Source: JACVRW01 sp963819115
GTDB lineage: Bacteria; Actinomycetota; Thermoleophilia; Solirubrobacterales; Thermoleophilaceae
Direction: 5' to 3'
Assembly (NCBI GenBank): GCA_963819115.1
Contig: CAWFUR010000001.1
Span: 124,001 to 188,000 of the forward strand
Length of the DNA stretch: 64,000 nt
Shown here: piece by piece, positions 1-8,230 of the stretch
Position numbering within the stretch: the stretch's first letter is position 1
How the letters are laid out: each line of letters begins with the position of its first letter
Translations under genes and position numbers: made by a program
The notes under the pieces: generated by a model
Database searches by the model: none
The model's input: the letters and a program-made list of their open reading frames with translations, nothing else
Told to the model about the DNA's origin: nothing

Positions 1-165
1 ACCATCGCGCTGCGGAAGGGCCGGCCCGCACACCACCGCCACATGATCCAGACCGTGGACCAGGGGCGCCGGGAGATCGAGGTGAGCGCGATTCCGATCG
101 TCACCACGGAGGGCACCACGGGAGCGCTCGGGATCTTCTGGACGATCGGCGACGGGGAGAGCTGA
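1..165 (+). CDS. C-terminal end of a PAS-like sensory protein (partial)
   Basis: The frame is open from the window edge and stops with TGA just before the next gene. The 54 visible residues include TVDQGRREIEVSAIPIVTTE and end GALGIFWTIGDGES. This resembles the last beta strands of a PAS domain: arginine-rich strand, turn, then 'GxxGxxxIFWDI'. No catalytic domain follows, so the protein ends in PAS or the signalling part lies upstream of the window. The one-base gap to the MBL-fold hydrolase suggests co-transcription. The family call rests on fold-like pattern only. Confidence 0.5.
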   Translation, partial: TIALRKGRPAHHRHMIQTVDQGRREIEVSAIPIVTTEGTTGALGIFWTIGDGES

Positions 166-166
166 C

Positions 167-1033
167 TTGCGGGTGAAGATCTGGGGGGCCCGCGGCTCGG
201 TCCCCTCCCCCGGCCCCGAGACCACGCGGTACGGGGGCAACACCTCGTGCGTGCAGGTCACGCTCTCCGACGGGACGATCGTGGTGCTCGACGCGGGCAC
301 CGGCCTGCGGGGGCTGGGCCTGGCTCTGAACGAGGAGGCCGCGCGCGTGAACATCCTCCTCACCCACCTCCACCTCGACCACATCCAGGGGCTCGTGTTC
401 TTCGCGCCGGCGTTCCGGCCGAGCACCGAGCTGGCTATCTGGGGGCCGAAGGCCGCCGACGCGTCCCTCCAGGAGCGGATCGGCCGCTACATCTCGGCTC
501 CGCTGTCTCCGGTCGAGGTCCGGGAGCTGCCCTCCCACGTGGCGTTCCGGGAGGCCCCGACCACCGAGTGGCAGATCGGCCCGGCCACGCTGCGGGCGGC
601 GTCCGTCACCCACCGCGGGCCGACGCTGGGGTACCGGATCACCGAGGGCGACACTTCCGTGTGTTACATCCCGGACCACGAGCCGGCACTCGGCGCCCGC
701 CTCGAGACCGACGAGCCGGAGTGGATCTCGGGCTACGACCTGGCCCACGGCGCATCGCTGCTGGTGCACGACTGCCAGTACGCGGACGACGAGTACCCGG
801 AGCACGTCGGGTGGGGCCACACCCGCCTCACCGACGCGCTCACCTTCGGCCGACGGGTGGATCCCGGCCGCCTCATGCTGTTCCACCACGACCCGATGCA
901 CTCCGACGACTACCTCGACGGCTTCTACCGGCGGGCGGCCAAGCAGTGGGAGGAGATGGGCGGGGAGCCCAGCGGACTCGTGATGGCGTCAGAGCCGCTC
1001 GAGATCGACCTCGGCGCCCGGCAGGCCGTCTGA
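167..1033 (+). CDS. MBL-fold metallo-hydrolase
   Basis: About 288 residues. It begins RVKIWGARGSVPSPGPET and has YGGNTSC near residue 25, the signature of the phosphodiesterase-like MBL subgroup often found beside signalling genes. The metal motif HLHLDH (HxHxDH) is at about residue 68, and further ligands are likely in VHDCQY and in HVGWGH and FHHDP near the end. It probably hydrolyses a phosphoester with two divalent metals; the substrate cannot be told. The start is TTG at 167, or GTG two codons later; both sit right after the stop of the PAS-like gene, so translation is probably coupled. It is cytosolic, with no signal peptide. Confidence 0.85.
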   Translation: MRVKIWGARGSVPSPGPETTRYGGNTSCVQVTLSDGTIVVLDAGTGLRGLGLALNEEAARVNILLTHLHLDHIQGLVFFAPAFRPSTELAIWGPKAADASLQERIGRYISAPLSPVEVRELPSHVAFREAPTTEWQIGPATLRAASVTHRGPTLGYRITEGDTSVCYIPDHEPALGARLETDEPEWISGYDLAHGASLLVHDCQYADDEYPEHVGWGHTRLTDALTFGRRVDPGRLMLFHHDPMHSDDYLDGFYRRAAKQWEEMGGEPSGLVMASEPLEIDLGARQAV

Positions 1034-1036
1034 CGC

Positions 1037-1678
1037 TCAGGCCGCCGCCGGCCCGGGGGTCATGAAGGCGATCGCGGGGCCGAGACCGGCCGACCGCCGG
1101 AGCGTTGCGATCGTCCGGCCGGGCTGAACCGCGGGCCGCGGATCGCCGAGGAGGGGGCCGAGTGAACGGGCGGTGAGGTCCATGTCCTCGATCCCGAAGG
1201 CCAGGCCCCACAGCCGGGCGGGCCCGTCCGGCTGAGAGCGCAGCGCGGTGCCGTCGGGGGCCTGCACCACCTCGAGCACCACCTCGCCCATCCGGAAGAA
1301 GGCCTGCCTCGGGGCGCCGCCGGGCGTGGGCTCGTCGCGCACCCTGCGCAGGTCGAACCCGGCCGCCTCGAGCGCGGCCATGGTGCGCTCCAGAGCCGGC
1401 GACATCACCACCACGTGGTCGAGCGCGACCGTGCCGTTGGGGTGGGGCGCTCCGGCGGCGGGCGGGCGCTCGGAGAGCGTCGTGGGCAGTCCGTCCAGCT
1501 CCGCGGTGGATGCGCCGCGGACCGACCATCCCGCGATTCCCCGGGCCGGTCCCGGACCCTCGAGGCGAAGGCGCACCGTGCCCACCTCGGCCTGGTCGCC
1601 CTCCACCCGAAAGCCCGCCGCGGCCCAGGCGCCCGGAGTGTCCGCGATTGCCAGCTCGTCGAGCGTTGGCTGTGCCAT
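1037..1678 (-). CDS. VOC/glyoxalase-like domain protein
   Basis: About 213 residues from the ATG of MAQPTLDELAIAD; an ATG four codons upstream is also possible. The second half has the VOC pattern: LDHVVVMSPALERTMAALEA, then FFRMGEVVLEVVQ, then LWGLAFGIEDMD, matching His and Glu metal-ligand positions of paired beta-alpha-beta-beta-beta modules. The first half looks degenerate. These proteins bind metals or small hydrophobic ligands; no substrate can be assigned. It converges on the MBL gene with a 3-base gap and is divergent from the GHMP kinase, with 73 bases between starts. Confidence 0.7.
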   Translation of the reverse strand: MAQPTLDELAIADTPGAWAAAGFRVEGDQAEVGTVRLRLEGPGPARGIAGWSVRGASTAELDGLPTTLSERPPAAGAPHPNGTVALDHVVVMSPALERTMAALEAAGFDLRRVRDEPTPGGAPRQAFFRMGEVVLEVVQAPDGTALRSQPDGPARLWGLAFGIEDMDLTARSLGPLLGDPRPAVQPGRTIATLRRSAGLGPAIAFMTPGPAAA

Positions 1679-1751
1679 GGCCCTCGCCATCAGGGCGCAA
1701 GCTAGAGCCTTTGAGCGGTCGACGGCTGCGCGTGGCCCTAGATTGTCGGCG

Positions 1752-2732
1752 ATGGGAGCGATTGTCGCGAGGGCGCCGCTGCGGGTGGCGCTAGGGGGAG
1801 GCGGGACGGACCTGCCTTCCTACTACCGGGAGCACGGAGGCTTCGTGGTTTCCACCGCCATCGACCGCTACGTGCACATGATCGTGTCGGCGGACTTCCA
1901 GGCCCGGTACCGCCTGAAGCACCTGGAGTGGGAGGAGATGGACGACCCCGCGGAGGTGCGCCACCCGATCCTGCGCGAGGTGCTGGCCCGCCATTGGGAG
2001 GGACCGCCGGTGGAGCTGGCCTCGGTGTCGGACGCGCCCCCGGGCACCGGCCTCGGCTCCTCGGGGGCTTACGCGGTCTGTGCGATCCAGGCGCTGCGCA
2101 CGGCTGCCGGCGACGGTGCATCCGTGGGAGAGCTGGCCGAGGCGGCCTGCGAGATCGAGATCGACGTGCTGGGACGTAAGGTGGGCAAGCAGGACCAGTA
2201 CGCGGCCGCGTACGGCGGCCTTCGGGCCTACACGTTCAACTCGGACGACACCGTGGAGGCCCGCGAGCTCGTGGTGCCCGACGAGGTGAGGCGTGCGCTC
2301 GGCGAGGAGTTCCTCCTGTTCTTCACGGGCCGGGACCGCTCGGCGTCGGACGTGCTCTCCGGGCAGGTGTCGGGCACCGCGTCCGGGAATGCGGCGGTGG
2401 GGCGCGCGCTCGACCGGCTCCACGAGCTCGGGCGCGAGACCTGCGCCGCGCTCGAGGACGGCGATCTGGAGCGCTGCGCCGCCCTGATGAACGACCAGTG
2501 GGAGGCCAAGCGCGACCGCGCGCCGGGCACGGTGATCGCGGAGATGGACGCACTCAGGGACCGGGCGCTCGAGGCCGGCGGGCTCGGCGCGGTGCCACTG
2601 GGAGCGGGCGGCGGCGGCTTCGTGCTCGTGTACACCCCGGAGCCCGAGCGCACTAGGCGCGCCCTGGCCGACGCCCCGGAGCTGCGGTTCGGCACCGACG
2701 CGGCCGGCTGCGTCGCGAGGGGCACGCCGTAA
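1752..2732 (+). CDS. GHMP kinase, HddA-like (D-glycero-D-manno-heptose 7-phosphate kinase family)
   Basis: 326 residues from an ATG at 1752. The N-terminus RAPLRVALGGGGTDLPSYY is the sugar-binding segment typical of HddA/fucokinase-like GHMP kinases. APPGTGLGSSGAYAV is the GHMP phosphate-binding loop, and LGAGGGGFVLVYT is the C-terminal motif 3. It should phosphorylate the anomeric position of a heptose 7-phosphate or a related sugar in ADP/GDP-heptose-type pathways. No partner isomerase or nucleotidyltransferase is in the window, so the physiological substrate is uncertain. The gene is followed directly by three tandem copies of the palindromic repeat. Confidence 0.82.
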   Translation: MGAIVARAPLRVALGGGGTDLPSYYREHGGFVVSTAIDRYVHMIVSADFQARYRLKHLEWEEMDDPAEVRHPILREVLARHWEGPPVELASVSDAPPGTGLGSSGAYAVCAIQALRTAAGDGASVGELAEAACEIEIDVLGRKVGKQDQYAAAYGGLRAYTFNSDDTVEARELVVPDEVRRALGEEFLLFFTGRDRSASDVLSGQVSGTASGNAAVGRALDRLHELGRETCAALEDGDLERCAALMNDQWEAKRDRAPGTVIAEMDALRDRALEAGGLGAVPLGAGGGGFVLVYTPEPERTRRALADAPELRFGTDAAGCVARGTP

Positions 2733-2882
2733 GGCATGGTCCGGTGCTCGCCCGAACACCGATCGGGCTCCGCTCCTCCCCCACGCATGGTCCGGTGCTC
2801 GCCCGAACACCGATCGGGCTCCGCTCCTCCCCCAGGCATGGTCCGGTGCTCGCCCGAACACCGATCGGGCTCCGCTCCTCCC
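2733..2882. repeat. Dispersed palindromic repeat, three tandem 51-bp units
   Basis: Units start at 2734, 2785 and 2836 and are near-identical. Each has a leader (GCATGGTCCGGTGCTC), a hairpin core GCCCGA-N7-TCGGGC, and a trailer (TCCGCTCCTCCC). The array fills the whole gap between the GHMP kinase stop and the stop of the convergent azlD-like gene, where it could fold as a bidirectional terminator. The units abut without unique spacers, so this is not CRISPR. The same family recurs at seven other loci in the window. Confidence 0.9.
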
Positions 2883-3199
2883 TAAGCGGCGCCCAGCGCC
2901 CTGGCGCCGGCGGCCGCCCCGGCGGCGGCCAGCACGATGACCGCCAGCGGCATCCTCAGCGCGATCGCGGCGCCGCCGGCGAGCAGGCCGACGAAGCGGG
3001 CGTCCACCACCAGGTCGTGCTTGCCCGAGCCGAAGGTCTCCACCGCCACGAGGGCGGCCAGGACCGTGGGTGCGAGCAGCGTGATCACCCGCAGCGCCGG
3101 GGGCAAGAGCTCGCGGCCGCCGACGGCCACCGGCCCGGCCGCCTTGATCAGGACCGTTGCCAGGGCGAGCGCCGCGATGGTGATCCACACGGTGCTCAT
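2882..3199 (-). CDS. azlD: AzlD-type branched-chain amino acid transport subunit
   Basis: 105 residues and almost entirely hydrophobic: ITIAALALATVLIKAAGP, a second segment LRVITLLAPTVLAALVAVE, then GLLAGGAAIALRMPLAVIVL. Three to four membrane spans and this size fit the small AzlD subunit that pairs with AzlC to export branched-chain amino acids. The ATG overlaps the azlC TGA (ATGA at 3196-3199), so the two are translationally coupled. The GKHDLVVDARFVGLLAGG loop is typical of the family. Its 3' end abuts the palindromic repeat array. Confidence 0.82.
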   Translation of the reverse strand: MSTVWITIAALALATVLIKAAGPVAVGGRELLPPALRVITLLAPTVLAALVAVETFGSGKHDLVVDARFVGLLAGGAAIALRMPLAVIVLAAAGAAAGARALGAA

Positions 3200-3870
3200 C
3201 GCCTCAGCCCCAGTAGGGCGGCCAGGCACGCCGCCAGCACGGGCACCCCGGCAGGGGCGACCGGCGTGAGCGCGAGCGCCAGCGCCGCTCCGGCCAGTGC
3301 CACGCCCAGAGCCGTCCGGTCCTTCAGCTCCGGGATCAGCAGAGCGAGGAAGAAGGCCGGGAAGAGGGCGTCGAGCCCGAGCGCATCGGGGTCCCCCAGG
3401 TGCTCCCCGGCCAGAGTCCCCACCGCCGTCCCGATGATCCACATCGGGTACTGCGGCAGCGTCGCGCCCAGGAGCAGGTCGCGGTCGAACGTCCCGTCGC
3501 CGCGGTTGGCCAGCGCCCAGGAGGCATCCACCACCGCCTGACCCTCCGTGGCGCGGCGCAGGGCGCGGCCGGGCAGCGACGGCCCGAGCGCCAGGCCCAT
3601 GGGCAGGAAGCGCGCGTTCAGCAGCACCCCCGCGAGCACGGCGGGCACGGCGCCGCCTCCAGACGCGAGCACGGCCAGCGCTCCGAACTGCGAGGCGCCG
3701 GCAAACACCACCGCGGACATCACGATCGGCGCGACCTTGCCCATCTCCGGCCGCGCCAGCACGCCGAAGGAGAGCCCAACCAGAAAGGCCACCGCGCCCA
3801 GCGCCATGCCCGCCCGCAGCCCGGGGCGCAGGCGCTCCGTGATGGGCGGACGGGCCGCCTCCGCGCTCAC
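3196..3870 (-). CDS. azlC: AzlC-type branched-chain amino acid permease subunit
   Basis: 224 residues from a GTG at 3870. Hallmarks are MALGAVAFLVGLSFGVLAR, VVFAGASQFGALAVLAS (the family FAGSAQF-like segment), LLNARFLPMGLALGP and YPMWIIGTAVGTLAG. About seven membrane helices are visible. The GTG start overlaps the stop of the upstream MBL remnant in a GTGA (3867-3870), which supports this start over longer readings. With AzlD it should form an inner-membrane amino-acid exporter. The substrate is inferred from the family only. Confidence 0.85.
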   Translation of the reverse strand: MSAEAARPPITERLRPGLRAGMALGAVAFLVGLSFGVLARPEMGKVAPIVMSAVVFAGASQFGALAVLASGGGAVPAVLAGVLLNARFLPMGLALGPSLPGRALRRATEGQAVVDASWALANRGDGTFDRDLLLGATLPQYPMWIIGTAVGTLAGEHLGDPDALGLDALFPAFFLALLIPELKDRTALGVALAGAALALALTPVAPAGVPVLAACLAALLGLRR

Positions 3871-4225
3871 CCGGCCCGGCGGTTCCACGCAGGCGCCGCG
3901 AGTCCCCGCCGCAACTTCTCCTGACCGTGGCCAACGATCGGCGGGCCGTGGGTCACGAGCACGAGGTCGAAGTCGAGCTCGGCCAGGGGCAGCAGGCGCT
4001 TCTCGTACCAGTCGCGGCGCCTGCCCCCGTCGACAGCTCGGACCAGAACGCGCCGGCGTCCGAAGGGGCCTGCGGGTCCACCAGGACCAGGTCATCGCCG
4101 GCCGCCACGGCGAAGCTCGCCACCTCGTGGGTCCAGGGGTCGTTCCCCTTAAGCCACTCCGGGTGACGAGCGGTCCAGCGCCATATGTCCTCGGTCAGCT
4201 CGCCGATCATGCCCACGCTAGACAT
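3867..4225 (-). pseudogene. MBL-fold hydrolase remnant with internal deletion and frame change
   Basis: The N-terminus (MIGELTEDIWRWTARHPEW then EVASFAVAAGDDLVLVDPQA) is the first part of a small MBL-fold hydrolase. After FWSEL the open frame runs into nonsense. In the next frame the C-terminal part of the same family resumes: YEKRLLPLAELDFDLVLVTH followed by GPPIVGHGQEKLRRGL, ending at the TGA overlapping azlC. The intervening core of roughly 80-100 residues, including any HxHxDH metal site, is absent. Activity is therefore not expected. The ends still keep close spacing to both neighbours, so the deletion occurred inside an operon. Confidence 0.7.
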
Positions 4226-5063
4226 CGTCCGGCGTGAACGTGTCGCAGTCGCCCGGCTCGCCGGTCTTCCGGCCGCGGTTGAACCACGAGGCGCGCTGCG
4301 CGGAGGTGCCGTGGGTGAACGAGTCCGGGTGGATCTGCCCGGTGGCACGGCGCTGGAGCCGGTCGTCGCCCACGGCCTCCGAGGCTCCCACGGCTTCGCG
4401 CACGTCCCCCTCCTCGAGGTCGCCGGCGGCGTAGACGCTGTGGGCCCACACCCCCGCGTAGCAGTCGGCCTGGAGCTCCAGGCGCACCGACAGGGCGTTC
4501 GCCCTGTCGCGATTCTCCCGTTGGAGCCGGCTCACCTCGGCGCTCGTCCCGACCTGCTGCTGCACGTGGTGCCCCACCTCGTGGGCGATCACGTACGCCC
4601 ACGCGAAGTCGCCCGACGCCCCGAGCTGCCGCTGCATGTCCCCGTAGAAGCTGAGGTCGAGGTACACGCGCTGGTCGCCGGGGCAGTAGAACGGCCCGAC
4701 GGCCGACGACGCGTCGCCGCAGGCGGTGGACACCCCGCCCCGGTAGAGCACCAGCTTCGCGCGCTCGAACGGCGAGCCCTGCTCGCGGAAGATCTTCGTC
4801 CAGGTGTCCAGCGTGTTCGTGAACACGTAGGAGCTGAAGTCCTTCAGGTCCCTGTCGGGATCCTGGGACGCGGGGATCCCCTGGGCTCCGGCGGCCGGCG
4901 CCGCAGCCGACGGACCGAATTGGTTATCCACCCCGAAGGCGCTGCCCCCGCCTCCCTCCCCGCCACTCAGCACCTGTAGGAGCACGAGGACGATCACGCC
5001 CACGAGGCCCAGCCCGCCCACGGCGCCGCGCGGGCCCATGCCGCCCCCGCGGGCGTCGATCAT
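4218..5063 (-). CDS. Neutral zinc metallopeptidase, membrane-anchored (YpfJ-like)
   Basis: 281 residues. After a Gly-rich N-terminus, VGVIVLVLLQVLS forms one membrane span. The family core includes FGPSAAAPAAG, YRGGVSTACGDA, GPFYCPGDQRVYLDL and the zinc site VIAHEVGHHVQ, then LELQADCYAGVWAH with the third ligand region. This matches PF04228-type putative metalloproteases; physiological targets are unknown. The ATG at 5063 is preceded by AGGAG at 7 nt spacing. Its stop lies inside the start region of the MBL remnant, suggesting one transcript through to azlD. Confidence 0.88.
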   Translation of the reverse strand: MIDARGGGMGPRGAVGGLGLVGVIVLVLLQVLSGGEGGGGSAFGVDNQFGPSAAAPAAGAQGIPASQDPDRDLKDFSSYVFTNTLDTWTKIFREQGSPFERAKLVLYRGGVSTACGDASSAVGPFYCPGDQRVYLDLSFYGDMQRQLGASGDFAWAYVIAHEVGHHVQQQVGTSAEVSRLQRENRDRANALSVRLELQADCYAGVWAHSVYAAGDLEEGDVREAVGASEAVGDDRLQRRATGQIHPDSFTHGTSAQRASWFNRGRKTGEPGDCDTFTPDDV

Positions 5064-5157
5064 GTCCGAGCTCCTGCCGCCTCCTCGCTTCCAGCGCACG
5101 CACGCAGTTCTACCGGCTGGGAATGGCCGCGGCACGGCGCGCTGATACAAACCCCCC

Positions 5158-5907
5158 GTGAAGGGACCGGTTGAGATCGTGCCCGGCGTCCACGGCGTCG
5201 GCTCGGAGATGGTGAACTGGTACCTCGTCGAGGAGGGCGGCCGGCTCACCGCCGTGGACGCGGGCGTTCCGGGGTTTCGTGGGTCCCTGGACGACGAGCT
5301 TCACACCCTCGGGCGCGAGCGCTCCGACGTGGCCGCGGTGGTGCTCACCCACGCGGACGCCGACCACACGGGCATTGTCCCCGAGCTGAAGGCCGCCGGG
5401 GCCCGCGTCTTCGTGCACCAGGACGACGACGCGTTCCTGCGCAAGCCGGGCCTGAAGGGCGGCGACGCCAACGCCAGGAACTTCCTGCCCCAACTCCGCC
5501 ACCGCACCGCCTGGCCGATCGTGTTCCACGTCGTGCGGCTGGGCGGCCTGCGCCCACCCCGGGTGGAGGGAGCGGAGACCTACTCCGACGGCGAGGTGCT
5601 GGACGTGCCCGGCAGCCCGCGCGTGGTGCACACCGGCGGCCACACGCCCGGCCACTCGGTGCTTCTCTTCGAGAGCCACGGAGCCCTCTTCGCGGGCGAC
5701 GCCCTCTGCACCTGGAACCCGCTCACCGGCCGCCGGGGCGCTCAGCTCATGCCCACCGCGTTCAACGTGAGCACCGACGGTGCGTACGAGGCTTTGACGA
5801 AGATCGAGGCCCTCGACGCGAAGGTGGTGCTGCCCGGACACGGGGATCCGCTGCGGGACAGCCCCGCTGCCGCCGTGGCCGCCGCCCGCCAGGCCGGCCG
5901 CAGCTAG
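5158..5907 (+). CDS. MBL-fold metallo-hydrolase (glyoxalase II-like)
   Basis: 249 residues from a GTG at 5158. The metal motif is THADADH at about residue 63, then HTGGHTPGHS and FAGDALC, ending with VLPGHGDP, all in canonical MBL order. The second residue of the HxHxDH motif is Asp, a recurrent subgroup variant. It is likely a thioester- or ester-type hydrolase; the substrate is unknown. No Shine-Dalgarno precedes the GTG. A GATACA-like hexamer sits 8 nt upstream, so the mRNA could be leaderless. It is divergent from the metallopeptidase. Confidence 0.85.
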   Translation: MKGPVEIVPGVHGVGSEMVNWYLVEEGGRLTAVDAGVPGFRGSLDDELHTLGRERSDVAAVVLTHADADHTGIVPELKAAGARVFVHQDDDAFLRKPGLKGGDANARNFLPQLRHRTAWPIVFHVVRLGGLRPPRVEGAETYSDGEVLDVPGSPRVVHTGGHTPGHSVLLFESHGALFAGDALCTWNPLTGRRGAQLMPTAFNVSTDGAYEALTKIEALDAKVVLPGHGDPLRDSPAAAVAAARQAGRS

Positions 5908-5998
5908 CTGACACTCCCGCTGGCCTCTTGTATACCCTCCTTTGCGAGGCGCCTCACGGTTTGCAGGGACCGGGCAGTCAGGGCCGCCCGAGACCACT

Positions 5999-6958
5999 AT
6001 GAGCCAACTTCAAGCGCCACCAGCCCCGCATGCCGATGCTCCTTCGGCCGCCGACATCGAGCCCGTCGCGCACGAGACGCGGGACCGGATCATCACCGGC
6101 ACCGTCACCGTGGTGCCCTTCCTCGCGCTCTTCGTGGTCGGGTGGCAGGTGTGGAACGACCTGCTGCACTGGAGCGACGTGGCCGTTTTCCTGATCATGT
6201 ACTTCATCACCGGCCTGGGCGTGACCGTGGGCTTCCACCGCCACTTCACGCATCGCAGCTTCAAGACCAGCCGCCCGCTCCGGGGCGCACTGGCGATCAT
6301 GGGTTCGCTGGCCATTGAGGGCCCGGTCACGGCCTGGGTGGCCGATCACCGCAAGCACCACGCCTTCTCCGACAAGGAGGGCGATCCGCACAGCCCCCAC
6401 GTCGGCCACGAGGGCGGCTGGCGCGGCGCGCTCAGCGGGCTCTTCCACGCACACGTTGGCTGGCTCTTCATTCATACGGAGAGGGGCGCCAAGGAGCGCT
6501 ACGCCCCCGACCTGATGAAGGACCCGCTGGTGCGCTGGGTGGATCGCACGTTCGTGCTCTGGGTGGCCACCGGCCTGGCCATGGCCTTCGTGCTCGGCGG
6601 GATCATCGGCGGCTCATGGGCGGCGGCCCTCACCGGCCTGCTGTGGGGGGGCGCGGTTCGGATGCTCGTGGTGCACCACGTGACCTACAGCATCAACTCG
6701 CTCTGCCACTTCTTCGGCGAGCGGCGCTATCCCACCGACGACCATTCGCGCAACCTGCTCTGGCTGGCCCTTCCGACCCTGGGCGAGTCCTGGCACAACA
6801 ACCATCACGCCTTCCCCACGTCCGCGAGCCACGGGCTGCGCAAACGGGACGTGGACCCGTCGGGATTGGTCATCAGCCTGCTCGAGCGCTTCGGCCTCGT
6901 GTGGGACGTGGTCCGCATCACCCCCGAGCGCCAGGCCCAGAAGGCCGCGGCCGGCTAG
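5999..6958 (+). CDS. Acyl-CoA/acyl-lipid delta-9-type fatty acid desaturase
   Basis: 319 residues from the ATG of MSQLQAPPAPHAD. The three histidine boxes are GFHRHFTH, DHRKHHAF and HNNHHAFP in the right order, which ligate the di-iron centre. Paired hydrophobic segments are visible: ITGTVTVVPFLALFVVGW, VAVFLIMYFITGLGVTVG and a pair around residue 180-220. It introduces a cis double bond into fatty acyl chains at the membrane. It lies 6 bases before the cyclopropane-synthase-type gene, which methylates such double bonds, so the pair probably acts in sequence on membrane or storage lipids. Confidence 0.93.
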   Translation: MSQLQAPPAPHADAPSAADIEPVAHETRDRIITGTVTVVPFLALFVVGWQVWNDLLHWSDVAVFLIMYFITGLGVTVGFHRHFTHRSFKTSRPLRGALAIMGSLAIEGPVTAWVADHRKHHAFSDKEGDPHSPHVGHEGGWRGALSGLFHAHVGWLFIHTERGAKERYAPDLMKDPLVRWVDRTFVLWVATGLAMAFVLGGIIGGSWAAALTGLLWGGAVRMLVVHHVTYSINSLCHFFGERRYPTDDHSRNLLWLALPTLGESWHNNHHAFPTSASHGLRKRDVDPSGLVISLLERFGLVWDVVRITPERQAQKAAAG

Positions 6959-6964
6959 GTCGGA

Positions 6965-8230
6965 GTGGCGAGCACCGAGCACCTGCGGCGCGGGCTCGAG
7001 GCCGCCCTGCCCGACCGGCCCTTCACGCTCGAGCTCTGGGACGGCACGCGGCTGCCGGCCACACGCCCCGGAGGTCTCACGTTTCATGCGCGATCGGCGG
7101 ACGCGGCGGCGCACATGCTCCGCGCCCCGGGCCAGCTCGGCGTGGGCAGGGCCTACGTCTCGGGTGCCCTCGAGCCCGACGACCTGGACGCCGCGATCGA
7201 CCTGCTCGACTCCTGGAAGCCGCCGTCGCTCGACACGGCCACGCGGGCGAAGCTCGCGGTGGCCGCCCTGCGCGCCTGTGGCCCCATGCGCCCCCCGGCG
7301 GTGCCGGCGGCCGAGCTCAGGCCGCGCGGAAAGCGCCACAGCATCGTCCGGGACGCGCGCGCGGTGCGCCACCACTACGACCTGCCGTCAGAGTTCTTCC
7401 GCCTCTTCCTCGGCGAGGGCATGACCTACAGCTGTGCCCTCTGGTCCCGCGGCGCCCGTACGCTCGAGGACGCCCAGGAGGCGAAGCTCGACCTGGTGTG
7501 CCGGAAGCTCGACCTCCAGTCGGGCCAGCGAGTGCTGGACATCGGCTGCGGCTGGGGTAGCTTCGCGATCCACGCCGCCCAGCGTTACGGCGTCCGGGTC
7601 ACGGGCGTCACGCTGTCCGAGCCGCAGGCCGAGTTCGCCCGCCGCCGGGTGGCCGATCAGGGTCTCTCCGACCGCGTGGAGATCCGGGTGGCGGACTACC
7701 GCGAGATCCGCGACCAGCCCTTCGATGCCGTGGCCAGCATCGGCATGGTCGAACACGTGGGATCGAGCCAGATCGACGTGTACATGCAGCAGGTCGCGCA
7801 TCTCCTCCGCCCCGGCGGAATGGTGCTCAACCACGGCATCGCGCGCATGCGCGTCGGCGACGCCGAGGCCGGCCCCTTCTCGGAGCGGTACGTCTTCCCG
7901 GACGGCGCCCCGCTCCACCTCTCGCGCCTACAGGCGGCGGTGGAGCGCTCCAGCCTGGTCACGGAGCACGTGGAGGGCCTCCACGGCGACTACGCCGTCA
8001 CCCTCGCCCACTGGGCCAAGAACCTGGACGACAACCTCGACGAGGCGATCAGGCTGGCCGGGCCCGAGCGCATCCGCGTGTGGCGCCTCTACCTGCGCAC
8101 GGCGAGGCGCGGCTTCGAGAGCGGCTTCATCTCCGTGTACCAGGTGCGTGCCCGGCGGCCCGGGGCCGTGAACGCGGAGCCGCCTGCCGAGAACGGGGCC
8201 TCCCGCGCTCCGGTGGCCGCGCGGGCCTAG
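6965..8230 (+). CDS. Cyclopropane-fatty-acyl-phospholipid synthase family methyltransferase
   Basis: 421 residues from a GTG at 6965. HHYDLPSEFFRLFLGEGMTY and SCALW are the lipid-binding signature of CFA synthases. VLDIGCGWGSFAIHAA is the SAM-binding motif I, and SIGMVEHVG is the conserved loop near the active site. It should transfer a methylene or methyl group from SAM to an unsaturated acyl chain. Immediately upstream is a desaturase supplying the double bond. Its last 104 bases are antisense to the 3' end of the wax-ester synthase gene. Confidence 0.92.
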   Translation: MASTEHLRRGLEAALPDRPFTLELWDGTRLPATRPGGLTFHARSADAAAHMLRAPGQLGVGRAYVSGALEPDDLDAAIDLLDSWKPPSLDTATRAKLAVAALRACGPMRPPAVPAAELRPRGKRHSIVRDARAVRHHYDLPSEFFRLFLGEGMTYSCALWSRGARTLEDAQEAKLDLVCRKLDLQSGQRVLDIGCGWGSFAIHAAQRYGVRVTGVTLSEPQAEFARRRVADQGLSDRVEIRVADYREIRDQPFDAVASIGMVEHVGSSQIDVYMQQVAHLLRPGGMVLNHGIARMRVGDAEAGPFSERYVFPDGAPLHLSRLQAAVERSSLVTEHVEGLHGDYAVTLAHWAKNLDDNLDEAIRLAGPERIRVWRLYLRTARRGFESGFISVYQVRARRPGAVNAEPPAENGASRAPVAARA

